From Clostridia bacterium (GTDB taxonomy: Bacteria > Bacillota > Clostridia > Oscillospirales > CAG-272), in NCBI GenBank assembly GCA_900767415.1, contig CAAFYZ010000048.1, positions 1 to 19,364 on the forward strand: DNA of 19,364 nt, in the 5' to 3' direction. Under the pieces are notes generated by a model. That model made no database searches, was not told the origin of the DNA, and worked only from the letters and a program-made list of their open reading frames with translations. The position numbers and the translations under genes are program-made. Positions 1 through 7,199 of this stretch are shown here, one piece after another; the stretch's first letter is position 1; the number at the start of each line of letters is the position of its first letter.

Positions 1-1
1 G

Positions 2-142
2 ATGAAACAGTATACCAAAGCGGAACTTGAACTTCTCACCCTGCAGTCGCAGGATGTTCTGACGTCCTCTTCGCCTTTCGGTCAGATGGACGAAGACGGC
101 GGAAGCGACAACACCGGTTTCGGTGGACTTCTCGGCGAATAA
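2..142 (+). CDS. small acidic peptide, function unknown
   Basis: An ATG at the second base of the window opens a 46-residue reading frame that begins MKQYTKAELELL and ends GGLLGE before TAA. The first half alternates charged and hydrophobic residues (residues 1-20). The second half is rich in Ser, Gly, Asp and Glu with no Cys, and there is no signal peptide or membrane segment. Short proteins of this style (a basic start, a Lys/Glu/Leu stretch, then an S/G/D-rich tail) are often annotated as hypothetical in gut Clostridia; that resemblance is from memory. Function is not known. Any ribosome binding site lies outside the window, so a start further upstream cannot be excluded. The next features downstream are foldable RNA and a terminator, so this may be the last gene of its transcript. 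Confidence 0.55.
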   Translation: MKQYTKAELELLTLQSQDVLTSSSPFGQMDEDGGSDNTGFGGLLGE

Positions 143-154
143 TTTTCGCTAAAT

Positions 155-360
155 GTCCGCGGAGAGCGGGGACGATAGTCCCGATGGCACCGCCTTCGCT
201 CTCCCGGACGAAATGATGCCCCCTTCGCCATACGGACGACGGAGACGATACCACCGACCGCGGTGAATCTCTTCTCCGATGCCGAAGGATTCAAAATCGC
301 AGGTTATGCGGGAGCCCTCCTTTGAGAGGTAAAGCGGATTTTTACCTCTCCTCCCGCATA
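155..360 (+). ncRNA. strongly foldable stretch, possible structured 3' UTR or small RNA
   Basis: Three nested or stacked hairpins can be read directly. First, 155-159 pairs with 205-209 and 161-168 with 197-204, with C160 bulged. Second, inside that, 169-173 (GGGAC) pairs with 178-182 (GTCCC) over a GATA loop. Third, 305-314 pairs with 351-360 (10 bp) and 324-333 with 341-350 (10 bp, loop 334-340), with a 9-nt bulge at 315-323. The stretch lies between the small peptide gene and the terminator at 363-390, so it is probably in the same transcript. I do not recognise an Rfam family. No coding frame here is convincing on either strand. Confidence 0.4.
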
Positions 361-393
361 GCAACCCGCCCGGGTTTTCCCGGGCGGGTTTTG
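361..393 (+). terminator. intrinsic terminator after the small peptide gene
   Basis: A perfect 12-bp GC-rich stem (363-374 with 379-390) closes on a TTTT loop and is followed by TT-rich sequence (389-400). It begins directly after the 305-360 double hairpin. It would end a plus-strand transcript from the peptide gene and its structured trailer. Confidence 0.85.
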
Positions 394-490
394 TGTTGTT
401 TGGTGAATTATACTATCCGGTGCGACAGCGAAAAAAAGAAAACTCCTATCGCTAAAATCCGCTATCATGAAGTTGCCACACAACAAATTC

Positions 491-516
491 GGGTCGTCGG
501 GGGCGCCGACCCCTAC
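491..516 (-). repeat. 27-bp GC-rich repeat, copy 1 (inverted)
   Basis: This is the reverse complement of the unit found at 621-647, 910-936 and 987-1013. In the forward sense the unit begins GTAGGGGTCGGCGCC and ends GACGACCC. Its core can form a GTCGG/CCGAC hairpin over a 4-nt loop. Such short palindromic units behave like REP-type intergenic repeats; function is not known. Confidence 0.75.
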
Positions 517-620
517 AAAAAATCTTAAACGCCTCTCGCGACGATATGTTTTTATATCTGCACCCCTTTTTTACGCTTTTTTCCTCTTTCCGTCAACGCA
601 CCGATCTTCTCTCCCTTCCC

Positions 621-647
621 GTAGGGGTCGGCGCCCCGACGACCCGC
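621..647 (+). repeat. 27-bp GC-rich repeat, copy 2
   Basis: Begins GTAGGGGTCGGCGCC and ends GACGACCCGC, matching the other three copies in this intergenic region. It can form the same short hairpin. It lies just upstream of the MITE-like inverted repeat. Confidence 0.75.
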
Positions 648-698
648 ACCTCTCTCTCCCACCCACCTCTCGTCAACATATCAACCTCCGCTCCCTTC

Positions 699-835
699 GC
701 CTTCTCCTGTTGGAGAAGGGGGACCGCGGAGCGGTGGATGAGGAGTAATGCGTTACCTTACAGCAAAACCTCGACCGAAGGAAAAACGCCTCATCCGTCA
801 GCTTTCAGCTGCCACCTTCTCCCACCGGAGAAGGC
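699..835. mobile_element. 137-bp MITE-like imperfect inverted repeat
   Basis: The left end GCCTTCTCC (699-707) is the exact reverse complement of the right end GGAGAAGGC (827-835). The similarity continues inward for about 46 bp on each side (left arm to about 745, right arm from about 789), including GGATGAGG on the left and CCTCATCC on the right. The terminal arms also contain short hairpins of their own. The centre holds no gene and no transposase. Size and terminal repeats fit a non-autonomous element. I recall similar sequences dispersed in gut Clostridia, but cannot check copy number here. Confidence 0.65.
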
Positions 836-909
836 ATATTTGTACCCCCGCCCGTTCTTGCCTTCTCTCGCCGACCTCCCGTCAACGCACCTGCATCGGC
901 TTTCCCCCT

Positions 910-1063
910 GTAGGGGTCGGCGCCCCGACGACCCGCACGCTTTGCCCTTTGCCCGACTACCGTCGCAGAAGAAGGTCAAGATGTTTGTAGGGGTCGGCGC
1001 CCCCGACGACCCGTGCGCTTTGCCTTTTGCCCGAATACCGTCGCGGAAGACGGTAAAGACGGC
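910..1063 (+). repeat. imperfect tandem duplication of about 77 bp carrying 27-bp repeat copies 3 and 4
   Basis: Two adjacent units, about 910-985 and 986-1063, each start with the GTAGGGGTCGGCGCC repeat (910-936 and 987-1013). Each continues through matching sequence, GCTTTGCC then TTTGCCCGA then TACCGTCGC, with scattered substitutions and one C insertion. This shows local tandem duplication of a repeat plus its flank. Confidence 0.75.
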
Positions 1064-1183
1064 TTTGCAGGAGGTTCCCCCGCACCGAGCCATACAAAAG
1101 AAAGCCAATCGTGTTCCGTGGCGTCGCGCCTTCTTTTTCGCCGATTTTTTTCTGCGGAAAAACCGAAAAATTTTCCGAAAGGA

Positions 1184-1212
1184 TTGAAAAACCGTATATT
1201 TTATGATATACT
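1184..1212 (+). promoter_or_regulatory. sigma-A promoter of asnS
   Basis: The -35 TTGAAA (1184-1189) and -10 TATACT (1207-1212) are separated by 17 nt. This leaves a leader of about 78 nt before the asnS start. The leader is too short for a T-box, and I see no T-box bulge sequence. Confidence 0.8.
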
Positions 1213-1296
1213 TGATATAAAAACATCGAAAGCACTTTTTCTTCGCGAAAAAGGGAAAAATGCCGTGCAAGAGCGCGGCACGAAAGGGAAAAAGAC

Positions 1297-2691
1297 ATGG
1301 AAAGAGAACTGATCTCTCACATCTATGCGTCGCCCGACCGTTTCGGCGGGCAGAGCGTGACGCTCGGCGGTTGGGTGCGGAATCTCAGAGATTCCAAGGC
1401 ATTCGGCTTTATCGACCTGAACGACGGTTCCTGCTTCAAGAGTCTGCAGGTAGTCTTCGAGCGGGAGAAACTTGCAAATTACGACGAGATCGCCTCGCAG
1501 AACATCGGCGCCGCTTTGGTCGTAACGGGCATTCTGACCCTGACCCCGGGGGCAAAACAGCCCTTCGAGCTGAAGGCGACCGAGATCCGCGTCGAAGGAA
1601 CGTCGACCCCCGATTACCCCCTTCAGCCGAAACGCCACACGCCGGAATTCCTTCGGGAGCAGGCATATCTGCGCCCGCGGACGAATCTTTTCTCCGCCGT
1701 CTTCCGTGTGCGCAGTGAGGTTGCTTTCGCCATTCATGAGTTTTTCCATTCCCGCGGCTTTGTCTATGTGCATACGCCCCTGATCACCGGTTCCGACTGT
1801 GAGGGTGCGGGCGAGATGTTCCGCGTGACGACGCTGGATCTGGAGAATCCGCCGCGCACCGAAGACGGGCATATCGACTATTCCAAGGACTTCTTCGGCA
1901 AGAGCACGAACCTTACGGTTTCGGGACAGCTCGAAGGCGAGACTTTCGCCATGGCGTTCGGCAACATCTACACCTTCGGACCTACTTTCCGCGCCGAAAA
2001 TTCCAACACCGCGCGCCACGCCGCCGAGTTCTGGATGATCGAGCCGGAGATCGCTTTCGCCAATCTGAACGACGACATGGCTCTTGCCTGGGACATGATC
2101 CGCCACATCATCACGAGCGTGATGGAGAGATGCCCCGCGGAGCTTGCCTTCTTCGATAAATTCGTGGACAACGGACTGATCGAGAGACTGTCCGCACTCC
2201 GCGACGCCGAATATGCGAAGGTTACCTACACCGAGGCGATCGACATTCTTTTGAAGTCGGGTGCGGAATTCAAGTATCCCGTCTATTGGGGCGTGGATCT
2301 GCAGACCGAGCATGAGCGGTATCTGACTGAAAAGGTTTATAAAAAACCGATCTTCCTCGTGGATTATCCGAAGGAGATCAAGGCGTTCTATATGCGTCTC
2401 AACGACGACGGGAAGACCGTGGCGGCAATGGACCTTCTCGTGCCCGGCGTCGGTGAGATCATCGGCGGTTCTCAGCGTGAAGAAAGAGCAGACGTTCTGA
2501 AAGCACGTATGGCAGAACTCTCTCTGAAAGAAGAAGACTACTGGTGGTATCTGAATCTGCGTAAATACGGAGGGACAAAACACGCGGGATTCGGTCTCGG
2601 TTTCGAGCGGATCATTATGTATCTGACGGGCGTGTCGAACATTCGTGATGTCATTCCTTATCCGCGCACCGTGGGTAACGCCGAGTATTGA
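1297..2691 (+). CDS. asnS: asparagine--tRNA ligase
   Basis: Cytoplasmic class IIb aminoacyl-tRNA synthetase that charges tRNA-Asn with asparagine using ATP. The 464-residue length is normal for bacterial AsnS. The N-terminal OB-fold anticodon-binding domain covers about residues 15-105 (VTLGGWVRNLR at 21-31). Motif 1 lies near 149-164, and motif 2, containing FRAENSNTARH (231-241), leads into EFWMIEPE. Motif 3 GFGLGFER is at 431-438. The protein ends RTVGNAEY. The start is fixed by AAAGGG at 1283-1288, 8 nt before the ATG. A consensus promoter lies upstream and an intrinsic terminator directly downstream, so the gene is a single-gene transcription unit. The Asn-type motif 2 (ENSNT) argues against aspartate specificity. 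Confidence 0.97.
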   Translation: MERELISHIYASPDRFGGQSVTLGGWVRNLRDSKAFGFIDLNDGSCFKSLQVVFEREKLANYDEIASQNIGAALVVTGILTLTPGAKQPFELKATEIRVEGTSTPDYPLQPKRHTPEFLREQAYLRPRTNLFSAVFRVRSEVAFAIHEFFHSRGFVYVHTPLITGSDCEGAGEMFRVTTLDLENPPRTEDGHIDYSKDFFGKSTNLTVSGQLEGETFAMAFGNIYTFGPTFRAENSNTARHAAEFWMIEPEIAFANLNDDMALAWDMIRHIITSVMERCPAELAFFDKFVDNGLIERLSALRDAEYAKVTYTEAIDILLKSGAEFKYPVYWGVDLQTEHERYLTEKVYKKPIFLVDYPKEIKAFYMRLNDDGKTVAAMDLLVPGVGEIIGGSQREERADVLKARMAELSLKEEDYWWYLNLRKYGGTKHAGFGLGFERIIMYLTGVSNIRDVIPYPRTVGNAEY

Positions 2692-2697
2692 ATCGGA

Positions 2698-2731
2698 AAA
2701 AGCGGCTTGCCTTCGGGCAAGCCGCTTTTAT
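2698..2731 (+). terminator. intrinsic terminator of asnS
   Basis: The stem 2702-2711 with 2716-2725 (10 bp, plus flanking A/T pairs) has a UUCG tetraloop and is followed by TTTTATATA. It begins 6 bases after the asnS stop codon. Confidence 0.93.
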
Positions 2732-2747
2732 ATAAACACAAAAAAGA

Positions 2748-2774
2748 AAACATTTCTTTGCATTTTCCGACAAA
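2748..2774 (+). pseudogene. remnant of the 3' end of a lost heparinase-like gene
   Basis: Bases 2748-2771 (24 nt) are identical to 4737-4760, which encode the KHFFAFSD segment at the C-terminus of the first heparinase-like protein. The same reading (KHFFAFSDK) is open here and lies in frame with, and upstream of, the ATG at 2826, without a stop between them. Each heparinase gene is thus preceded by the same junction: the C-terminal coding end of a family member, then a ribosome binding site, then MLxxxxKFF. I read this as the scar of a third tandem copy, or of the duplication that made the pair. It is too short to be functional. Confidence 0.6.
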
Positions 2775-2825
2775 ATCGATCCCTTCGAAAGAAGAATCAA
2801 GAAAAAAGAAAACGGAGGAACCCCT

Positions 2826-4793
2826 ATGCTGTATTCCGAAGACAAATTTTTTACCGAACTTCTGAACGAAACGATTCCCGAGATGCAAAAGGCAAAAGAA
2901 CTTTGGCAGAGCGGAGAACACACCGCCGCGGAAGCGTGCTTTGCCGACTATGTGCGCGATACCCTGCGGGACGATCTGCAACAGACGAAGGAGAGAGTCG
3001 AGGCGGGGACGCTCTCTCCCGCACCGATCATCGCCGAGGCGGATCGGATCGTCGACGGCTGGGTTTCGGCTTGCGGCTTCCCGTGGCATTTTGAGGACGG
3101 GAAGATCGACTGGAATTCCAACAAGACCTATAATAACTATTGCGAGTGGACGTGGCAACTCTCCCGCCACCCCGAGTTTGTCACCCTCGGGCGGGCATAT
3201 CGGATTACGGGGGACGAGAAATACCCCCGCCGCTTCGAAGAGATGCTTCTGTCATGGATCGAGCAGGCACCCTGTCCCGAGAACGCAAATCCCTATTCCA
3301 CCCTGACATGGCGCACGATCGAGGCGGGGATCCGCCTCGACACCTGGACGAATGCGATCCACATGATGATCCGCTCCCCCTCGCTCTCCGATCACGCCGT
3401 CACCCTGTTCTTCCTTTCGGTCTGCGAGCACGGCTATCGTCTCCGCTATTTCAACACGGGGTACAACTGGCTGATCATCGAGATGTCGGGACTTTTCCGC
3501 GTCGGCGTCTTTTTCCCCTTTCTGAAAGAAGGACGCGCTCTGACCGAGTACGCCTTTTCCCGCCTGGAAGAACAACTCGGGGTGCAGGTCTACCCCGACG
3601 GCTTTCAGTATGAGCTGACGACGGGTTATCACGGCGGGATCATCCACGATTACGTCGGTGTCATCGACGTGGCGAGAAAGTACAGCGACATCCGCATCCC
3701 CGAATCCATGCTTGCCACCCTTCGTTCGATGTATCACCTGTTTGTCAAACTGGTCGAGCCGGACGGCGCGCGCCCCAATCTGAACGACGGCTCGGACGCA
3801 CCGATCCGCGGGGAAATGCAATCGGCGCTCCGCCTGTTCTCTGACGATGAGATTTTCCGCTATTTTGCGACCGACGGAAGAGAAGGGCGCACGCCCGACT
3901 ATCTTTCGATCGCCCTCCCGTATTCCGGCATGGCGGTCTTCCGCACCGGGTGGGGGAAGGAGGCGATCTGGGCACTCTTCGAGTCCGCTCCCTTCGGCAA
4001 GGCGCATCAGCACGAAGATAAATTGCATTTCGACCTTTTCGCCTACGGAAAACGCCTTCTGCGCGACAGCGGGCAGTATGAGTACGACACCTCCGATATG
4101 CGAAAGTACATTCTTTCCACCAAGGCGCACAACACCGCGCTCGTCGACGGCAAGGATCAGAACCGCCGCGCCCGCTATCGTTGGAACGAAGGCGACATTG
4201 CGAAAAAGGCAGACCTTTCGTGGAACTTCGGCGACGACGTCGAGGTTGCCGAAGGCAGATATACCGAGGGGTACGGCGCGGACTTCGTCGACGTGACCCA
4301 CAGAAGAAAGGTGATCTTTTTCAAAAAAGGCATCGAGGGGACGAAGCCCTTTTTCGTCCTGGTTGACACCTTCTCTCCGCAGGACGGAAAAGAGCATCTC
4401 TACGAGGTCAATTTTCAACTGGATAAAGAGCCGATCGAACTCGTCGGCAAGCACGTGCGCGTGCGTCATGCGGACGGCGTCTTTCTCTCTTTGATCTCGG
4501 ATGCCTATCCGACCGTCGCGATCGCGCAGAAATACCCGCGCTTTATCGGTTGGCGCAAGATCCGCGATACCAAGGTCGCGCACGAGCATACCCCCGCCCC
4601 CGAGGTTCTCTTCACCGGATACGGAGGGGAGAAGACGATTGTCACCGTCGTCTATCCGACAGACGAGGCGACGACACCCATCGCGTCCGTCACCTCGGAT
4701 AAGGACGGATTTACCTTGTTTATGGTAGACAACAGCAAACATTTCTTTGCATTTTCCGACGAAAAATTCCAAACGCAGAATGAAAATCCGTAA
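2826..4793 (+). CDS. heparinase II/III family protein, cytoplasmic (copy 1)
   Basis: A 655-residue member of the heparinase II/III polysaccharide lyase superfamily. Family enzymes cleave uronic-acid-containing glycans by beta-elimination; the substrate of this copy cannot be read from sequence. An alpha-helical toroid region covers about residues 1-330, with an NNYCEWTWQLSRHPEF stretch (103-118) and the candidate catalytic segments YNW (Asn214) and TTGYH (Tyr268, His269). A beta-sandwich domain follows from about 365, with GKAHQHED (His394, His396) and AHNT (434-437). There is no signal peptide and no membrane segment, so it probably acts on imported oligosaccharides. GGAGGA at 2814-2819, 6 nt before the ATG, fixes the start. 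I see no clear promoter between the asnS terminator and this gene. The downstream paralogue starts 12 nt after its stop, so the two are co-transcribed. Confidence 0.88.
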   Translation: MLYSEDKFFTELLNETIPEMQKAKELWQSGEHTAAEACFADYVRDTLRDDLQQTKERVEAGTLSPAPIIAEADRIVDGWVSACGFPWHFEDGKIDWNSNKTYNNYCEWTWQLSRHPEFVTLGRAYRITGDEKYPRRFEEMLLSWIEQAPCPENANPYSTLTWRTIEAGIRLDTWTNAIHMMIRSPSLSDHAVTLFFLSVCEHGYRLRYFNTGYNWLIIEMSGLFRVGVFFPFLKEGRALTEYAFSRLEEQLGVQVYPDGFQYELTTGYHGGIIHDYVGVIDVARKYSDIRIPESMLATLRSMYHLFVKLVEPDGARPNLNDGSDAPIRGEMQSALRLFSDDEIFRYFATDGREGRTPDYLSIALPYSGMAVFRTGWGKEAIWALFESAPFGKAHQHEDKLHFDLFAYGKRLLRDSGQYEYDTSDMRKYILSTKAHNTALVDGKDQNRRARYRWNEGDIAKKADLSWNFGDDVEVAEGRYTEGYGADFVDVTHRRKVIFFKKGIEGTKPFFVLVDTFSPQDGKEHLYEVNFQLDKEPIELVGKHVRVRHADGVFLSLISDAYPTVAIAQKYPRFIGWRKIRDTKVAHEHTPAPEVLFTGYGGEKTIVTVVYPTDEATTPIASVTSDKDGFTLFMVDNSKHFFAFSDEKFQTQNENP

Positions 4794-4805
4794 AGGAGAA
4801 CCGAT

Positions 4806-6788
4806 ATGCTGATTACCGATGAAAAGTTTTTTTGCGAAGCACTGGATACAAAGATTCCCGAGATGCGTGCGGTGAGTGAGGCATACCGCGCCGGTGATAT
4901 ACCGAAGGCGGAACATATCCTCGCCGAATATGTGAGACAGAATCTCAAGCCCGAGATCTTCTTCGGCATCTCTTACAACAAGAATAAGGGGAAGGGCAGC
5001 GACGAAGAGATCCGCACCGCGGCGGATCGTGTCGTCGACGGCTGGGTGAACTCCTGCGGTTTTGCCTATCGGTTTGAGGACGGGAAGATCGACTGGAACT
5101 CCAACAAAACGCCGAACAACTATTGCGAGTGGACGTGGCAGCTCTCCCGCCACCCCGAGTTCAATACGTTGGCATACGCCTATGCCCGCTTTCATGACGA
5201 AAAGTATGCCGACCGCTATGTCGATATGCTCCTTTCGTGGATTGAGCAGGCAGAGTGCCCCGAGAACATCTCGGGCTTCCGCACGCTGACATGGCGCACG
5301 ATCGAGGCGGGGATCCGTATGCTCGGTTCGTGGCAATACGCCTTCCATACCTTCTACCGTAGCCCCGCGATGACCGATCACGCGATGACGATGTTCTTCA
5401 AGTCCGTCTGGGAGCACGCCTATCGCCTGCGCGGCTTCTGCACCGGCTTTAACTGGCTGATGATGGAGATGAACGGACTGATTCATATCGCCGTCCTCTA
5501 TCCCTTCTTCGCCGACGCCGCCGAGTGGCGCGCTTTTGCCGTCCGCCGTCTGAACGAACAGCTCGAAGTGCAGATTTATGAAGACGGCTTCCAGTTCGAG
5601 CTGACGACCAATTATCATAACGTCGTTCTTTCCAACTTCAACGGGGTCAACGATCTTCTTTCGGCATACGGCATTCCGATGTCCGCCCGCATGAAGGAGC
5701 AGATCTATAAGCTCTTCCTGCTGAATATCAAACTCTCCCTCCCCGACTTCACTCTCCCCGACCTGAACGACGGTTCCACGCAGAACTGGCTCGGCTACGG
5801 CAAGGCACTGGAATATTTCCCCGACGATCCTGTCTTCCGCTGGTCGGCGACCGGACGAAAAGAGGGACATGAGCCGCCGTTTCGTTCGATCGCACTGCCC
5901 TATGCCGGCATGGCGGTCTTCCGCACCGACTGGACGGAGAATGCCATGTGGGCGTTCTTTGACGGCGGTCCGTTCGGCAAGGCGCATCAGCACGAAGACA
6001 AACTCTCCTTCGACCTATACGCCTACGGGAAGAATCTGCTCTCCGACGTCGGATGCTACGATTACGACACGTCTCTGATGCGCGCCTATGTCCTTTCCAC
6101 AAGAGCGCACAACACGGGCATGGTGGACAGAGAAGGGCAGAACCGCCGCGCAAAATACGAGTGGCACCCGGAAGATCTTTTCGTAAAGTCGGATCTCTCC
6201 TGGCACTTCACCGAAGATTTTGAAGTCGCCGAGTCGGAATACCGCGAGGGCTACGGCGCGGACTTTATCGACGTGACCCACAGAAGAAAGGTCATCTTTT
6301 TCAAAAAAGGCATCGAAGGGACGAAACCTTTCTTCGTCCTGATCGACACCTTTTCTCCGCAGGACGGAAAAGAACATTTTTACGAAGTCCTTTTCCAACT
6401 GGATAAACAGCCGATCGAGGCGCAGGGGAAGTGCGTTACCGCAAAGCACGGGGACGGCGTGACGCTTTCCCTTGTCGGCACGGCGTACCCCGAGATTCTG
6501 ATCGGGCAGTATTATCCGCGGTACATGGGGTGGCGGAAGATCAAGGCGACCGGCACCGATCACGAACATATGCCCGCGCCCGCCGTCTGTTTCACCGAAT
6601 ACGGCGGAGAGAAGACGCTCGTCACCGTCGTGTATCCGAACAATGAGCCGACCCTTCCCGTCCGTTCCGTGCGTGCGGACGAAAGCGGATTCGTTATCGG
6701 TACATCGGACGAAAAAGAACATTTCTTTGCCTTCGACGACGCGCGCTTTGCCGTCGGGAAGGACTTTCCGGAATTTGTCGGACAATAA
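4806..6788 (+). CDS. heparinase II/III family protein, cytoplasmic (copy 2)
   Basis: A 660-residue paralogue of the preceding gene with the same layout. The N-terminal helical domain carries NNYCEWTWQLSRHPEF, Asn216 in FNW and Tyr270-His271 in TTNYH. The C-terminal sandwich carries GKAHQHED (His394, His396) and AHNT. All candidate catalytic residues of copy 1 are kept, so both should be active lyases. The pair differs most in the N-terminal 60 residues and the region 270-345, which in this family would face the substrate cleft. A stretch around residues 482-523 is almost identical in protein and near-identical in DNA. It has no signal peptide. AAAGGAG (4792-4798), overlapping the stop of copy 1, gives the start. 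It ends 2 nt before a strong terminator. Confidence 0.88.
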   Translation: MLITDEKFFCEALDTKIPEMRAVSEAYRAGDIPKAEHILAEYVRQNLKPEIFFGISYNKNKGKGSDEEIRTAADRVVDGWVNSCGFAYRFEDGKIDWNSNKTPNNYCEWTWQLSRHPEFNTLAYAYARFHDEKYADRYVDMLLSWIEQAECPENISGFRTLTWRTIEAGIRMLGSWQYAFHTFYRSPAMTDHAMTMFFKSVWEHAYRLRGFCTGFNWLMMEMNGLIHIAVLYPFFADAAEWRAFAVRRLNEQLEVQIYEDGFQFELTTNYHNVVLSNFNGVNDLLSAYGIPMSARMKEQIYKLFLLNIKLSLPDFTLPDLNDGSTQNWLGYGKALEYFPDDPVFRWSATGRKEGHEPPFRSIALPYAGMAVFRTDWTENAMWAFFDGGPFGKAHQHEDKLSFDLYAYGKNLLSDVGCYDYDTSLMRAYVLSTRAHNTGMVDREGQNRRAKYEWHPEDLFVKSDLSWHFTEDFEVAESEYREGYGADFIDVTHRRKVIFFKKGIEGTKPFFVLIDTFSPQDGKEHFYEVLFQLDKQPIEAQGKCVTAKHGDGVTLSLVGTAYPEILIGQYYPRYMGWRKIKATGTDHEHMPAPAVCFTEYGGEKTLVTVVYPNNEPTLPVRSVRADESGFVIGTSDEKEHFFAFDDARFAVGKDFPEFVGQ

Positions 6789-6834
6789 AGAAAGAGCGTG
6801 CCCCCTGCCACGGCAGGGGGCACGCTCTTTTTGC
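6789..6834. terminator. bidirectional terminator between heparinase copy 2 and darA
   Basis: A perfect 19-bp stem (6791-6809 with 6812-6830) is followed by TTTTT on the plus strand. On the minus strand it is followed by TTTCTTTATTG. It can therefore end both the heparinase transcript and the convergent darA transcript. Confidence 0.95.
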
Positions 6835-6844
6835 GGTTTCGGCG

Positions 6845-7171
6845 TTACATCTTTTCAAAGTGCAATACGTCGGTGACGAACACCGTCGCCCCTCCGACCG
6901 TAACTTCCGCGACTCTGACCGTTCCCGCGGCACAGCGCGCGTCGGGCGTGACGGCGGGCATGGCGGCGGTACGCTTCGCACAGTTGTGGCGGATAATCGA
7001 CAGTGCCGCCTCGACCCGATCGTCGGGGGTACCGATCAGCAGCGTGGTATTCCCGTCCTGAAGAAAGCCGCCGGCGGTGGCAATCTTCGTAAAACTGAAT
7101 CCTCCGTCCTTGAGGGCGTCGGAGACAAAGGATGCGTCTCTTTTGTTGATAATAGCGGTAATCATTTTCAT
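6845..7171 (-). CDS. darA: cyclic-di-AMP receptor, PII-like (DarA/PstA family)
   Basis: A 108-residue cytoplasmic PII-like protein. In Bacilli the family forms trimers that bind cyclic di-AMP; downstream partners are poorly known. The diagnostic TKIATAGGFL (28-37) and GNTTLLIG (40-47) ligand-loop segments and the C-terminal VGGATVFV (92-99) are all present. The central loop (about 68-85, MPAVTPDARC) is shorter than in B. subtilis. The start was chosen at 7171 because AAAGGAGG lies 9 nt upstream; an earlier ATG at 7237 lies inside the previous gene and has no such site. It sits 28 nt after the isomerase-like gene on the same strand and probably shares its promoter. Confidence 0.93.
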   Translation of the reverse strand: MKMITAIINKRDASFVSDALKDGGFSFTKIATAGGFLQDGNTTLLIGTPDDRVEAALSIIRHNCAKRTAAMPAVTPDARCAAGTVRVAEVTVGGATVFVTDVLHFEKM

Positions 7172-7199
7172 GGCGGTTCTCCTCCTTTCGCCGGAGAAA

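Larger units (their letters stand above)
394..1183. other. gene-free repeat-rich intergenic region
   Basis: About 0.8 kb without a credible gene. Open frames exist on both strands, but they are Arg/Pro/Ser-rich, run through the repeats listed separately (27-bp repeats, the 699-835 inverted repeat, the 910-1063 tandem duplication) and lack ribosome binding sites. The part from 1064 to 1183 has short A/T runs and a weak hairpin near 1155-1178, but nothing else I can name. The region separates the terminator at 361-393 from the asnS promoter. Confidence 0.7.

Noticed and set aside
82..294. Minus-strand 70-residue frame opposite the small peptide and structured RNA
   Set aside because: Arg/Pro-rich, no ribosome binding site, and it overlaps both the peptide gene and the helices; the pairing pattern explains the sequence better.
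546..1187. 213-residue plus-strand frame in the left intergenic region
   Set aside because: It runs through the 27-bp repeats, the inverted repeat and the tandem duplication, has no start signal, and its product is low-complexity Pro/Arg/Ser.
1213..1296. T-box or other riboswitch in the asnS leader
   Set aside because: The leader is only about 80 nt and lacks a T-box sequence or an antiterminator/terminator pair.
3252..5993. Very long open frame on the minus strand across both heparinase genes
   Set aside because: It is the mirror of GC-rich codon bias. The plus-strand frames have family motifs, ribosome binding sites and terminators, while the minus frame has none and crosses two genes and their junction.
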